Of a DNA stretch of 64,000 nt, positions 8,447 to 16,927 are shown one piece after another. The translations under genes and the position numbers were made by a program. This DNA comes from Clostridium bornimense (GTDB taxonomy: Bacteria > Bacillota > Clostridia > Clostridiales > Clostridiaceae), in NCBI RefSeq assembly GCF_018917145.1, contig NZ_JAHLOD010000012.1:1-64000 (forward strand), in the 5' to 3' direction. Each line of letters starts with the position of its first letter. Position 1 is the first letter of the stretch. The notes under the pieces are model-generated. The model worked only from the letters and a program-made list of their open reading frames with translations. It was not told where the DNA came from and searched no databases.

Positions 8447-9082
8447 ATGAAAGAATTTCTTAATAAATATAAGTTTTTTATAATAATAGGAATTTGCTTA
8501 TTAGGATTTCTAATTATTTTCAGTAGTTTTGTAAGTAACGCAAATAGCGATGATGATGCATTTAAGAAATATAATAAAAAAACAGAGATAAAAGAAGATA
8601 ATAATTACAAAGAAAATGAAGAAAAAGAAGAAAAAGAAATAGCTGTTTATATAGGGGGAGCAGTTGAAAAACCCAATGTATATAAATTAGTAGAAGGTTC
8701 AAGAATACAAGATTTAGTTAAAGTAGCAGGTGGATTTTTAGATACTGCAGAAAGTAAAGATATAAACTTGGCTCAAAAGCTAAATGATGAAGACTATATA
8801 TACGTATATTCAGTAGGAGAAAATGAAGTTGATATTACGAATAATATTATAGGCAGTGAAAGTAATAGTAGCGTTAGAAAAGATGGACGTATAAATATAA
8901 ATAAGGCTACAGTAGAAGAATTAAAATCCATTGATGGTATTGGAGAAGTTAGAGCTTCTAAGATAGTGGAGTATAGGGAAGAAAATGGACCATATAAAAA
9001 TATTGATCAGTTGAAAACAATAGGTGCTAGAATTGGAGACAAAACTTTTGAAACAATTAAAGATAAAGTGTACGTGCCATAA
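8447..9082 (+). CDS. comEA: Competence protein ComEA, DNA receptor
   Basis: 211-aa membrane-anchored double-stranded DNA-binding protein of the DNA uptake machinery. It has one N-terminal transmembrane segment (about 11-29), a charged linker, an SLBB/Grb domain (about 65-115, IAVYIGGAVEKPNVYKL) and a C-terminal helix-hairpin-helix pair (INKATVEELKSIDGIGEVRASKIVEYR, then a second HhH) that binds DNA. AAGGAGTG lies 5 bases before the ATG inside the hairpin described above. It is followed by the ATPase-like gene and comEC. Confidence 0.93.
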   Translation: MKEFLNKYKFFIIIGICLLGFLIIFSSFVSNANSDDDAFKKYNKKTEIKEDNNYKENEEKEEKEIAVYIGGAVEKPNVYKLVEGSRIQDLVKVAGGFLDTAESKDINLAQKLNDEDYIYVYSVGENEVDITNNIIGSESNSSVRKDGRININKATVEELKSIDGIGEVRASKIVEYREENGPYKNIDQLKTIGARIGDKTFETIKDKVYVP

Positions 9083-9101
9083 TCTACGAGGGGGATGATA
9101 T

Positions 9102-11477
9102 ATGCATAGTTTACGATGGGATGAAGTTCTAAGGAACTTAGATACTACGATTTCTACAGGTATTTCATCTGAGGAAGTTGAATCTAGAATAAATAAATAT
9201 GGAGACAATATCATTAAAGAACACAAGAATACTATTTTGGGTAATATTAAAAATTTTGTTATATCAAAATTCTTTTTAATAGCTACAATTTTTTCTGTAT
9301 TTACATGGTTTTATTCTAAGTATAAAATCATATTTTATATTAATTTATTTTTTATATTGTCAATTGCGGTGATAATGATCAGAAGAGTTAATAATTCTAT
9401 TTCTTTTGAGAGGGTAAATAATAGAGATGTTAGAGTAAAAAGAGATGGGAAAATTCAACGTATAAAATCTTCTGAATTAGTAGTAGGAGATATAGTTTTT
9501 ATTGAAGAAGAAAGTAGTTCACCTGCTGATATAAGAATAATACAAGGAAATAATATAATGGTGAGAGAAAGTCTTATAAATGGTGAAGATGTTCCAGTAA
9601 GTAAATTTTCTCTTGAGGTAGATGAAAGTAGTGATTTTAAAGAAAGAAGTAATATTTTATATAAGGGAACAAAGATTATTTCTGGAGAAGGAATCGGAGT
9701 TGTTATTGCTGTTGGATATAATACAAAATTAGGTGAAAAACTTTTAAATTATGACATAGGAAATCATAAAGTTAAGTTGTTAAAATATATAGATAATATG
9801 ATTTCACCAATATATTTAATATCAATAATTATAGCTTTGCTTGAATTAGTAATTATAAAAGATAATTATTGCAAGTCACTAATGATAACTTTACCACTTA
9901 TGCCAATATATATCGGTCTTGTGATACAATACATAAAATCTGAATTCAGAAAAGATAAAATAGAAGTTAATGATATATTAGATTTAGAGAAACTTAATAG
10001 CATTGATTATATTATTATAGAAGATAAAGAGAGCTTTTATGATGATGATATAGATATTGTGGAGGTAATTATTGATGAGAAAAGATACTCAAGTTTATCA
10101 GTAGTACCAGATGAATATACTCTTGATAGAGCCTTTGAAATATTATATATTTGTTCTTTAAATGTGCCAGAAGGCTTTGATAAGAAAATATCTACGAAAA
10201 TTATAGATTTTTTAGATGATATGAGATTTAATTATAATCAATGTAAAGCTAAGATAAAGTCATGTTTCACATTGCCATATAATATAGAGAATGATGTAGT
10301 AACAAAAGTTATAGCTGTAGAGAATGGTTATAGGGCATACTCATTAGGAAATATAAACACTGTAATTAATAGTGCTACATTTAGGATGTCTAATGGACTA
10401 GAAGTAAAATTAGAAAAAGAATATATAGAAAAAATCAAGAAACTGGATATGGAAATTAGCAAAAAAGGATTAAAAACAGTAGCTTTTTCATATAGACCTT
10501 TTAATTATAAGCCTTCAGAATACGAAAATATAGAAAGCAACATGGTTTTTGTAGGTATTTTAGTATATAAATCACGAGTAAATTGTGATTATGAAACGAA
10601 TGCTCAATTAATAAGAGATATGAATATAAAGCTATTGACATATACTGAAGATAATAAATTAGTAGCTTATAATAAAGGAAAGTTACTTGGAAGTATATAT
10701 AAAGAAAGAGATATAATTTCTGGAATTGAACTTAGAAATATGACAAAAGATGAAATGGAAAGAAATATAGAAGGATATAAAGTGTTATCAAAAGTTACTA
10801 AAGATCAAATGGAATATGTTGTTAAGGAATTGAAAAATAAGAAATATAATACTTTATATTCAGGAGATAGTCTTGGAGATTTAGGTATATTAAATGAAGC
10901 ATATGTTTCAATGTATAAGGGCAATAATAAAAATAGTTTATGTAAAGAAGTATGTGATTTTACTATAAAAAATAATCATTTATCTAAAATTTTAAAAGCA
11001 ATGAATCTATCAAAACAAATAATAAATAGGATTAACTACATTCAAGAATTTTTAATATCATATTTTGCAACAATACTATTATCCAATATTATAATTATGA
11101 AGTTAAGTGGAAGAGAATTATACAATTTTATGGATTTACTTATTTTAAATGTAGTTTGTATTTCTATATATTTGGGCTATTTAATTATGAATTTTCCCTC
11201 AGAAAAAGTAATTAATCATAAAAAGTACAAGTTTAATGATAATTTATCGCTAATAAAATTAAGTGTAAAAAATATTATGATAAATACAGTAATTATATTG
11301 ATTCCATTTTGTGTTCCTATTTTACAGTTTAATGTTAAGAAGTATATATTAATGATAATATTAACATTAATTTACACAATAAACGCTTTGTTAAAGGGTG
11401 ATAAGACTAATATAGCACAAGATGTATTGGTAATATTACCAAGTGTAATAATTTTGATATATATTTTTTTAGTGTAG
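9102..11477 (+). CDS. Degenerate P-type ATPase-like membrane protein
   Basis: 791 aa with the whole layout of a P-type (type II-like) cation ATPase: N-terminal cation-ATPase segment, paired membrane helices, A domain (about 105-210), P/N domains and C-terminal membrane helices. The signature motifs are altered. TGES is NGED (160-163). DKTGT is DKESF (308-312). The ATP-site KGA is LGN (415-417). TGDN is TEDN (515-518). The motif-III lysine in PEDK/PEQK is M570 in TKDQM. GDGVND is GDSLGD (588-593). PEGLP before the P domain is LMPIY-like. D308, D589 and D593 remain. The reading frame is intact and AGGGGGATG precedes the ATG, so this is an expressed pseudoenzyme candidate, not a decayed gene. 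It lies between comEA and comEC; its function is unknown. Confidence 0.8.
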   Translation: MHSLRWDEVLRNLDTTISTGISSEEVESRINKYGDNIIKEHKNTILGNIKNFVISKFFLIATIFSVFTWFYSKYKIIFYINLFFILSIAVIMIRRVNNSISFERVNNRDVRVKRDGKIQRIKSSELVVGDIVFIEEESSSPADIRIIQGNNIMVRESLINGEDVPVSKFSLEVDESSDFKERSNILYKGTKIISGEGIGVVIAVGYNTKLGEKLLNYDIGNHKVKLLKYIDNMISPIYLISIIIALLELVIIKDNYCKSLMITLPLMPIYIGLVIQYIKSEFRKDKIEVNDILDLEKLNSIDYIIIEDKESFYDDDIDIVEVIIDEKRYSSLSVVPDEYTLDRAFEILYICSLNVPEGFDKKISTKIIDFLDDMRFNYNQCKAKIKSCFTLPYNIENDVVTKVIAVENGYRAYSLGNINTVINSATFRMSNGLEVKLEKEYIEKIKKLDMEISKKGLKTVAFSYRPFNYKPSEYENIESNMVFVGILVYKSRVNCDYETNAQLIRDMNIKLLTYTEDNKLVAYNKGKLLGSIYKERDIISGIELRNMTKDEMERNIEGYKVLSKVTKDQMEYVVKELKNKKYNTLYSGDSLGDLGILNEAYVSMYKGNNKNSLCKEVCDFTIKNNHLSKILKAMNLSKQIINRINYIQEFLISYFATILLSNIIIMKLSGRELYNFMDLLILNVVCISIYLGYLIMNFPSEKVINHKKYKFNDNLSLIKLSVKNIMINTVIILIPFCVPILQFNVKKYILMIILTLIYTINALLKGDKTNIAQDVLVILPSVIILIYIFLV

Positions 11478-11485
11478 TGTTTAAA

Positions 11486-11520
11486 CCTCTATTTAAGAGT
11501 TAAGAATTCTTAAATAGAGG
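11486..11520 (+). promoter_or_regulatory. 13-bp perfect hairpin overlapping the comEC ribosome-binding site
   Basis: CCTCTATTTAAGA (11486-11498) and TCTTAAATAGAGG (11508-11520) pair perfectly with a 9-base loop. The 3' arm contains most of the AGAGGTG ribosome-binding site of comEC. The sequence after it is TGTTTTGTTT, so the structure might also act as a weak terminator of the preceding gene. Confidence 0.65.
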
Positions 11521-11528
11521 TGTTTTGT

Positions 11529-13154
11529 TTGAAAAATATACTTTTCTATGTAAAAATATTTTATGATGAAAAATTACAAGGTAAATATATTGCGGGATTT
11601 TCTTTAGTAGCAATTATATTATCTATAAATTATTGGTTTAATGATTATAAGATGATGACAGCGGCTATCTTATTTATAGTGCTTTTATTTATATTTAGTC
11701 ATTATAAGACAAGTTACAGTTTACTTTTTATTATAAGTTTTATTGTTACGTCTTTTATATGCAGCAATTATTTATCATATAGGGATGTTAATAAGTTGTA
11801 TATTGCAGAGAACAATGGGATAAGTGCCGTAGGGATAAGTGGAAATCATCGTATTTTAATAAATAGTAGTAATGTTGTAGTTGGTTATGAATATTTATTA
11901 GAAGGTAAATTTACGAAAGCTCTAGATTTAAATAAAGGCTATTACGGTATATATGATATAGAGAATATAAAAGGTTATAGAAGAACATATAGATATTATC
12001 TTATGAGACTTAGAGAAATTATTGAAGACAAATATAGTGAAAAATTAAGTAAAAATGCAGTTATGAAAATAGATACTTTGTTGTTAGGTGATACAAGTAC
12101 GTTACCAAACATTGAGAAAGAAAAAATGAAATCGCTAGGAATATATCACATAATATCTATATCAGGATTTCATTTATCACTGTTATTTAATTTACTGAAT
12201 AGATTTGCGAACAAGACCTTTTCTATAATATTTATTTTAGGATATATAATATTTTTAGGGGTGCCAATACCAGTGTTAAGAGCCTTCATTATGATTTTAA
12301 TTAATATAGTTAGTTATAAATTATACAGAAATTATGATGGAATTAATGCACTTATAATAAGCGCTATTGTAATTTTAATACTAAATCCCATAAAATTATA
12401 TTCATTAGGATTTCTTCTAAGTTATGCAGGGGTTTTTGGAATATATTTTTTTAGTAACTTTTTTAAGAAGAAGTTAGTTTTTTTGCCAAGACAGTTAGGA
12501 GAAGCAATAGCAGTGTCAATAAGTGCTACAATTGCTACAGCACCATTCATTTTTATAACTATAAAAGGATTATCAGTTAATTGTATAATATCGAATTTGA
12601 TTTTATCACCTATATTTTCAGTGATAATAGCTATGATTTTTATATCATTATTTTTCATTATGTGGGATCCTGTATTTACTTTTTTATGTTATATGATAGA
12701 TAAGATTTCAACAATTATTGATTATGTTATAGATAAGTTATATTACAATACATTAGATGAAATATTTTTTGTAAGTGAAGCAGCTATATTATTAGTTACA
12801 TTTATTTTTATTGCTTTTTTATATAAATATAATATCAAAATTAAGAAATTAATAATGGGAACAATTATATTATTTTATGTGTTTATGTTAAATCCAATAC
12901 ATAGGATAGAGGTTATAAAATATAAAGATAACTATGGAGTAGTAGAGAGAAAAGACAGAACTGGCAAGTTTTATTATTATGGGAAAATTAAATCTATGAA
13001 AGAAGAGAAGTTTTTGAAAAAATATCTTTTAGTTAATGAAATTTATTCAAATGCAAATGAAAAATTTGATATAATTAATCTAAAAGAGAATTATTATTAT
13101 CAATCTTCACCAGTTGTTATTGATACATATGTTATAGAAGGAGAGAAAAAGTGA
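11529..13154 (+). CDS. comEC: ComEC/Rec2 DNA uptake channel, without metallo-beta-lactamase domain
   Basis: 541-aa polytopic membrane protein, the channel for single-stranded DNA import in competence. An N-terminal soluble/OB-like portion precedes the Competence domain (HIISISGFHLSLLF, VPIPVLRAFIMI, LGFLLSYAGVFGIYF), followed by further membrane helices. Bacillus ComEC (about 775 aa) continues with a metallo-beta-lactamase-like nuclease domain; here the protein ends about 110 residues after the last helices and no HxHxDH motif is present. TTG at 11529 is preferred to GTG at 11520 because AGAGGTG at 11516-11522 would otherwise overlap the start. The stop overlaps the holA start by 4 bases. Confidence 0.85.
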   Translation: MKNILFYVKIFYDEKLQGKYIAGFSLVAIILSINYWFNDYKMMTAAILFIVLLFIFSHYKTSYSLLFIISFIVTSFICSNYLSYRDVNKLYIAENNGISAVGISGNHRILINSSNVVVGYEYLLEGKFTKALDLNKGYYGIYDIENIKGYRRTYRYYLMRLREIIEDKYSEKLSKNAVMKIDTLLLGDTSTLPNIEKEKMKSLGIYHIISISGFHLSLLFNLLNRFANKTFSIIFILGYIIFLGVPIPVLRAFIMILINIVSYKLYRNYDGINALIISAIVILILNPIKLYSLGFLLSYAGVFGIYFFSNFFKKKLVFLPRQLGEAIAVSISATIATAPFIFITIKGLSVNCIISNLILSPIFSVIIAMIFISLFFIMWDPVFTFLCYMIDKISTIIDYVIDKLYYNTLDEIFFVSEAAILLVTFIFIAFLYKYNIKIKKLIMGTIILFYVFMLNPIHRIEVIKYKDNYGVVERKDRTGKFYYYGKIKSMKEEKFLKKYLLVNEIYSNANEKFDIINLKENYYYQSSPVVIDTYVIEGEKK

Positions 13155-14167
13155 TTGATTATTTCAAACTTAAAGATGATATAAAGAATAATAAATTTAA
13201 AAACAATTATATTCTTATGGGAGTTAATGAACATCTTATAAAAGAATGTGTAGATGATATAGTAAGAGAAAATGTAAAAGAAGATTTTTTAGATTTAAAT
13301 TTTGTGAAATTTGATGGATTTAAATTAGATTTCCAAGCAGTAATTAATGCTTGCGAAACATTACCTTTTTTTGATGATAAGAAAGTAGTTGTAATATATA
13401 GAGGAGATTTTTTAAGAAATTCTAAAGATAAAGAATATAAAAAGATTTTTAAAGAATATAAAGAATATATAAAAAATATGCCAAGTACTACAATACTTAT
13501 AACTTACTGTGTTTTTGATAATAAACGTGAAAAAATCCCACAAGAGGTGAAAGCATTAAGTAAGGATGCAGAATTGGTAGAATTTAAGCAATTGAAAGGT
13601 GAGGCATTAAATAAAGTTTTAAGAAATCTTTTTAAAGAAAAAGGAAAAGATATAGGAAGAGCTGAACTTAGTTATTTATCATCAGTATTAGATGGGAATA
13701 TTGATGTAATAAATAATGAAATTGAAAAACTTATTAACTATTGTAAAGATAGACCGATCACAAAAGAAGATATAATTAAGCTTATGCCACCGTTAAATGA
13801 AAATGATATTTTTAATTTAGTAGATTGTATAAGTAAGCGAAAAATAAAAGATGCTTTAGATATATTAAATGAACTTATAACTCGTGGTGAGAAAGAACCT
13901 ATGATATTATTTATGATTCTTAGGCAATATAGGTTATTATATAAAATAAAATCATATAGTGAACAAGGATATGATAGCAAATCTATAAGCAAAGAATTAA
14001 AGCTTAATGAATTTGTAGGTAATAATTTATATATTTTAAGCAAAAAATACACTTTTGTAACATTAGAAAAAAGTATAGAGAAAATTTTGGAGACAGAAAA
14101 GAAAATAAAAAGTACTTCGTCAGAGGATAATTTAGAATTATTACTTATTTCTCTTGGTGCAGTATAA
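13151..14167 (+). CDS. holA: DNA polymerase III subunit delta
   Basis: 338-aa clamp-loader delta subunit, which opens the beta clamp during loading by the DnaX complex. The family pattern is visible: an N-terminal AAA+-like domain (NYILMGVNEHLIKECVDDI, ETLPFFDDKKVVVI) and a helical C-terminal collar domain (ENDIFNLVDCISKRK, REPMILFMILRQYRLLYKIK-like segment). It begins with GTG overlapping the comEC stop (GTGA), with GGAGAG upstream. It ends at a terminator shared with convergent rpsT. Confidence 0.92.
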   Translation: MIDYFKLKDDIKNNKFKNNYILMGVNEHLIKECVDDIVRENVKEDFLDLNFVKFDGFKLDFQAVINACETLPFFDDKKVVVIYRGDFLRNSKDKEYKKIFKEYKEYIKNMPSTTILITYCVFDNKREKIPQEVKALSKDAELVEFKQLKGEALNKVLRNLFKEKGKDIGRAELSYLSSVLDGNIDVINNEIEKLINYCKDRPITKEDIIKLMPPLNENDIFNLVDCISKRKIKDALDILNELITRGEKEPMILFMILRQYRLLYKIKSYSEQGYDSKSISKELKLNEFVGNNLYILSKKYTFVTLEKSIEKILETEKKIKSTSSEDNLELLLISLGAV

Positions 14168-14172
14168 AAAAT

Positions 14173-14198
14173 AAAAGACCGGAATAAACCGGTCTTTT
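14173..14198. terminator. Bidirectional terminator between holA and rpsT
   Basis: AAAAGACCGG (14173-14182) and CCGGTCTTTT (14189-14198) form a perfect 10-bp stem with loop AATAAA. A/T ends on both sides let it serve holA on the + strand and rpsT on the - strand. Confidence 0.92.
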
Positions 14199-14199
14199 A

Positions 14200-14460
14200 T
14201 TACATTGCTACTAATTTAGCGTTTAATCTTGACTTACCTCTAGCAGCTTTATTCTTATGAATAATGCCCTTAGAAGCAGCCATGTCTAAAGCTTTAACTG
14301 CAGCTCCGAAAGCAGCAGTTGCTTCTTCAGTGTTTCCAGCTGCAACAGCAACTTCAAACTTCTTTATAGTAGTCTTTAATGCAGACTTAATCATCTTGTT
14401 TCTTAAAGTCTTCTTTTCAGTAACTTTAATTCTTTTCTTAGCTGATTTTATGTTTGCCAT
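14200..14460 (-). CDS. rpsT: 30S ribosomal protein S20
   Basis: 86-aa S20, a primary 16S rRNA-binding protein of the small subunit. It begins [13 protein letters not shown] and ends [13 protein letters not shown], as in the family. An earlier in-frame GTG pair exists, but AAGGTGGTG sits 6 bases before the ATG at 14460, so the shorter form is preferred. It is the only clear minus-strand gene in the window, transcribed toward holA from a strong SigA promoter. Its untranslated leader is about 70 nt. Confidence 0.97.
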   Translation of the reverse strand: MANIKSAKKRIKVTEKKTLRNKMIKSALKTTIKKFEVAVAAGNTEEATAAFGAAVKALDMAASKGIIHKNKAARGKSRLNAKLVAM

Positions 14461-14536
14461 GTTTTTCACCACCTTGTAAAAATAAAGTAACAGCTGGGGA
14501 ATAGCGCCACTTTACATACGTTTAACAACGAATACT

Positions 14537-14565
14537 ATTATAACATCTGAGAAGGACACTTTCAA
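14537..14565 (-). promoter_or_regulatory. SigA promoter of rpsT
   Basis: On the minus strand TTGAAA (14565-14560) and TATAAT (14542-14537) are separated by exactly 17 bases, giving a near-consensus promoter that reads toward rpsT. Confidence 0.85.
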
Positions 14566-14633
14566 TAGATATTTATAATGAATATTAAAAATATGAAAAT
14601 AAAACAATATAAATATATGAAGGAGGTATATAT

Positions 14634-15617
14634 ATGTATAATTATAGTATAAGAACAGACTTAGCAGTAGAAGCAAAAGAAATGATAGAAGAGACATCTA
14701 AGCCTAAAACTATAGAAGGTGTAGAAGCAACTGAAAAAGAGGAGGATAATGTAAAAACTACAACAGTAGTAATCAAAAATGCTGAAGGCGCAAAAAAAAT
14801 GGGAAGGGCAGAAGGAACTTACATAACAATTGAAATACCAGACCATGTTCACTATGATGAAGATACAAAAGAATCAGTAGCAAGATCACTGGCAAAGGAA
14901 CTTACAAGTGTATTAAAAATTGATGAAGAGAAAGTTGCACTTGTTGTAGGGCTTGGAAATTGGAATGTCACTCCAGATTCATTAGGACCTAAAGTTGTGT
15001 CAAAAATAATGGTAACAAGACATTTAAAAGAATTAGTTCCAGATGAGATTGATGAAGGAATAAGACCTGTTTGTGCAATATCTCCTGGAGTTCTTGGGAT
15101 TACTGGTATGGAAACAAGTGAAATAGTTAAAGGTATAGTAGAGAGGGTTAAACCAGATGTTTTGATTTGTATCGATGCTCTTGCATCTAGAAGGCTTAAT
15201 AGAGTAAATACTACTATTCAGATTGGAACATCAGGAATAGCTCCAGGTGCAGGAGTAGGAAATAAAAGGAAAGAATTATCAGAAAAGACTTTAGGAATAC
15301 CAGTAATAGCTATAGGTGTTCCCACAGTAGTTGATGCAGCAACAATGGCATCTGATACTATAGATTTAGTTATAGATGATCTTATAAGGGAATCTACCAA
15401 AGATGGGGATTTTTACAAAATATTAAAGGGCATAGATAGAGAAGATAAACATAAACTTATAACTGCACTTTTAACACCAGAAGTAGGAGATTTAATTGTA
15501 ACTCCAAAAGAAGTAGATGATGTAATAGAATCAATATCTAAAATAATAGCAAATGGAATAAATATTGCACTACAACCAGCATTAGAATTAAGTGATATTA
15601 ATAGGTATTTGAATTAG
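14634..15617 (+). CDS. gpr: GPR endopeptidase, germination protease
   Basis: 327-aa spore protease that degrades the small acid-soluble proteins protecting spore DNA, starting amino-acid release in germination. It is made as a zymogen in the forespore; the N-terminus MYNYSIRTDLAVEAKEM matches the pro-sequence region. Core family segments are LVVGLGNWNVTPDSLGPKV, VCAISPGVLGITGMET and CIDALASRR. AGGAGG at 14621-14626 precedes the ATG. In Bacillus gpr is under SigF/SigG; I cannot point to a certain promoter here. spoIIP follows after 48 bases. Confidence 0.95.
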   Translation: MYNYSIRTDLAVEAKEMIEETSKPKTIEGVEATEKEEDNVKTTTVVIKNAEGAKKMGRAEGTYITIEIPDHVHYDEDTKESVARSLAKELTSVLKIDEEKVALVVGLGNWNVTPDSLGPKVVSKIMVTRHLKELVPDEIDEGIRPVCAISPGVLGITGMETSEIVKGIVERVKPDVLICIDALASRRLNRVNTTIQIGTSGIAPGAGVGNKRKELSEKTLGIPVIAIGVPTVVDAATMASDTIDLVIDDLIRESTKDGDFYKILKGIDREDKHKLITALLTPEVGDLIVTPKEVDDVIESISKIIANGINIALQPALELSDINRYLN

Positions 15618-15660
15618 TAATAAAAAGAAATCCCTCCTCATAGATTTAAAAGGGGAGGGA
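15618..15660 (+). promoter_or_regulatory. spoIIP SigE-like promoter within an SD-masking hairpin
   Basis: TCCCTCCTC (15631-15639) pairs over 9 bp (one G-U) with GGGGAGGGA (15652-15660), which is the spoIIP ribosome-binding site. A SigE-like promoter overlaps it: TAATAAA at 15618-15624 (compare KMATATT), a 14-base gap and CATAGATT at 15639-15646 (compare CATACAMT). RNA started there (about 15653) would lack the 5' arm, leaving the ribosome-binding site free. Confidence 0.5.
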
Positions 15661-15665
15661 TAACT

Positions 15666-16745
15666 ATGGGATATAAATTGGATAACTTAAAGAAGAAAAA
15701 AACAATATTTGAAATAATATTGTTTTTTACAATTATGTTAATGCTAATAGCCTTTTGTTTTTTAAAATTTATGGAATTTAATTGTAAAATTTCGAAAGGA
15801 AATAGAAATTTATTTTATGTGACTATGGTAAATAAGACAGTGCCAATTATTGAAACAGTTCATTTTGATAATACTGCCATGGTAGAAAATCAATTTACTT
15901 TTAAAAATATAATGAATTTTCTTTTTGATTTTTCTATAGACAATCCTAAAAGTATTATAGGAAAAGAATTTATAGGTATAAGTATTGTTGAAAAGGAAAA
16001 TATGTCAAGTAATACTGGAGTGAAGGGATTTGCATCAGATAGTATAGTTATAAAAACAAAAGAAAATTGTCAAGTAGAACCTGCATCAGAGAATGGAAAT
16101 CCATTATTAGATGCTACTTTAAATGTTTTTGATGAAAATTACATAAATAATAATAGTATAAAGCCAAAGGTACTAATTTATCATACTCATACAGGGGAAG
16201 CTTTTGTACCATATCAAGCATCTAGTAGAAATGAAAATGAGAACATAATTTCAGTAGGTGAAGAATTAACAAAAGAATTAAATAGATATAATATTGATGT
16301 TGTTCATGATAAGACTGTTAATGATGGAAATTATATGGCTGCTTATTCTGCATCTAGGGAAACAGTAAGAAGAAATTTAGCTACATATAATAGTTTTGAT
16401 ATAATTATAGATTTACATAGAGATGCTGTATCTAATAAAGGAGCAGTAACAGGAAATATTAATGGAGTTACTTTGGCAAGACCAATGTTTGTTTATGATA
16501 CATCTGTACCTAATATAAATGAAAATTTACGAATAGTTGAAGGATTACGCAATATAATTGATAGAGATTTCCCGAACTTAAGAAGAGATGACTTTGTTTA
16601 TACTAGTACATCAAGTAAGTTTAATGCTGATTTAAGTACAAATTCAATATTGATAGAGATGGGATCTGAAGCAAGTAATTTAGGAGAAGCTAAAAATACT
16701 GCGAGAATAATAGCTCGTGCAATTAGTGAATATTTAAAAAAATAG
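15666..16745 (+). CDS. spoIIP: Stage II sporulation protein P, engulfment amidase/endopeptidase
   Basis: 359-aa membrane-anchored peptidoglycan hydrolase of the SpoIID-SpoIIM-SpoIIP engulfment machine; it removes stem peptides so SpoIID can cut glycans. A transmembrane anchor covers about residues 15-37. The SpoIIP domain from about 165 shows KVLIYHTHTGEAF (H173, H175, E178), IIDLHRDA and a C-terminal SILIEMGSEASN, carrying the metal-binding and catalytic histidines and glutamate. GGGGAGGG precedes the ATG. It follows gpr, as in Bacillus, but has its own SigE-like promoter. Confidence 0.94.
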   Translation: MGYKLDNLKKKKTIFEIILFFTIMLMLIAFCFLKFMEFNCKISKGNRNLFYVTMVNKTVPIIETVHFDNTAMVENQFTFKNIMNFLFDFSIDNPKSIIGKEFIGISIVEKENMSSNTGVKGFASDSIVIKTKENCQVEPASENGNPLLDATLNVFDENYINNNSIKPKVLIYHTHTGEAFVPYQASSRNENENIISVGEELTKELNRYNIDVVHDKTVNDGNYMAAYSASRETVRRNLATYNSFDIIIDLHRDAVSNKGAVTGNINGVTLARPMFVYDTSVPNINENLRIVEGLRNIIDRDFPNLRRDDFVYTSTSSKFNADLSTNSILIEMGSEASNLGEAKNTARIIARAISEYLKK

Positions 16746-16813
16746 TATATTTGTTATAAACAATTCAATATAATCCTATATAATAATATATAATTATAAA
16801 TAATACTATAATA

Positions 16814-16844
16814 TTGACAACTATCGGGGATTCTATGATATAAT
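16814..16844 (+). promoter_or_regulatory. SigA promoter of lepA
   Basis: TTGACA (16814-16819) and TATAAT (16839-16844) with a rather long 19-base spacer. The leader of about 75 nt contains ATTCTAC/GTGGAAT, a short possible stem near 16869-16886. Confidence 0.65.
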
Positions 16845-16927
16845 TTAACATTGATAAATAGATAATCATTCTACATAAGGTGGAATAGAATAAATACCCA
16901 AACAAAAATAGAGTGGGGGAAGAAAAA

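Noticed and set aside
9102-11477. Pseudogene interpretation of the ATPase-like gene
   Set aside because: 791 codons without a stop or frameshift, a good ribosome-binding site and correct domain length argue against simple decay, although catalysis is doubtful.
13155-14167. Missing ComEC C-terminus hidden by a frameshift
   Set aside because: All sequence after the comEC stop is accounted for by holA in a different, conserved frame.
14264-14479. 71-codon + frame opposite rpsT
   Set aside because: Fully antisense to S20, whose promoter, ribosome-binding site and terminator are all present.
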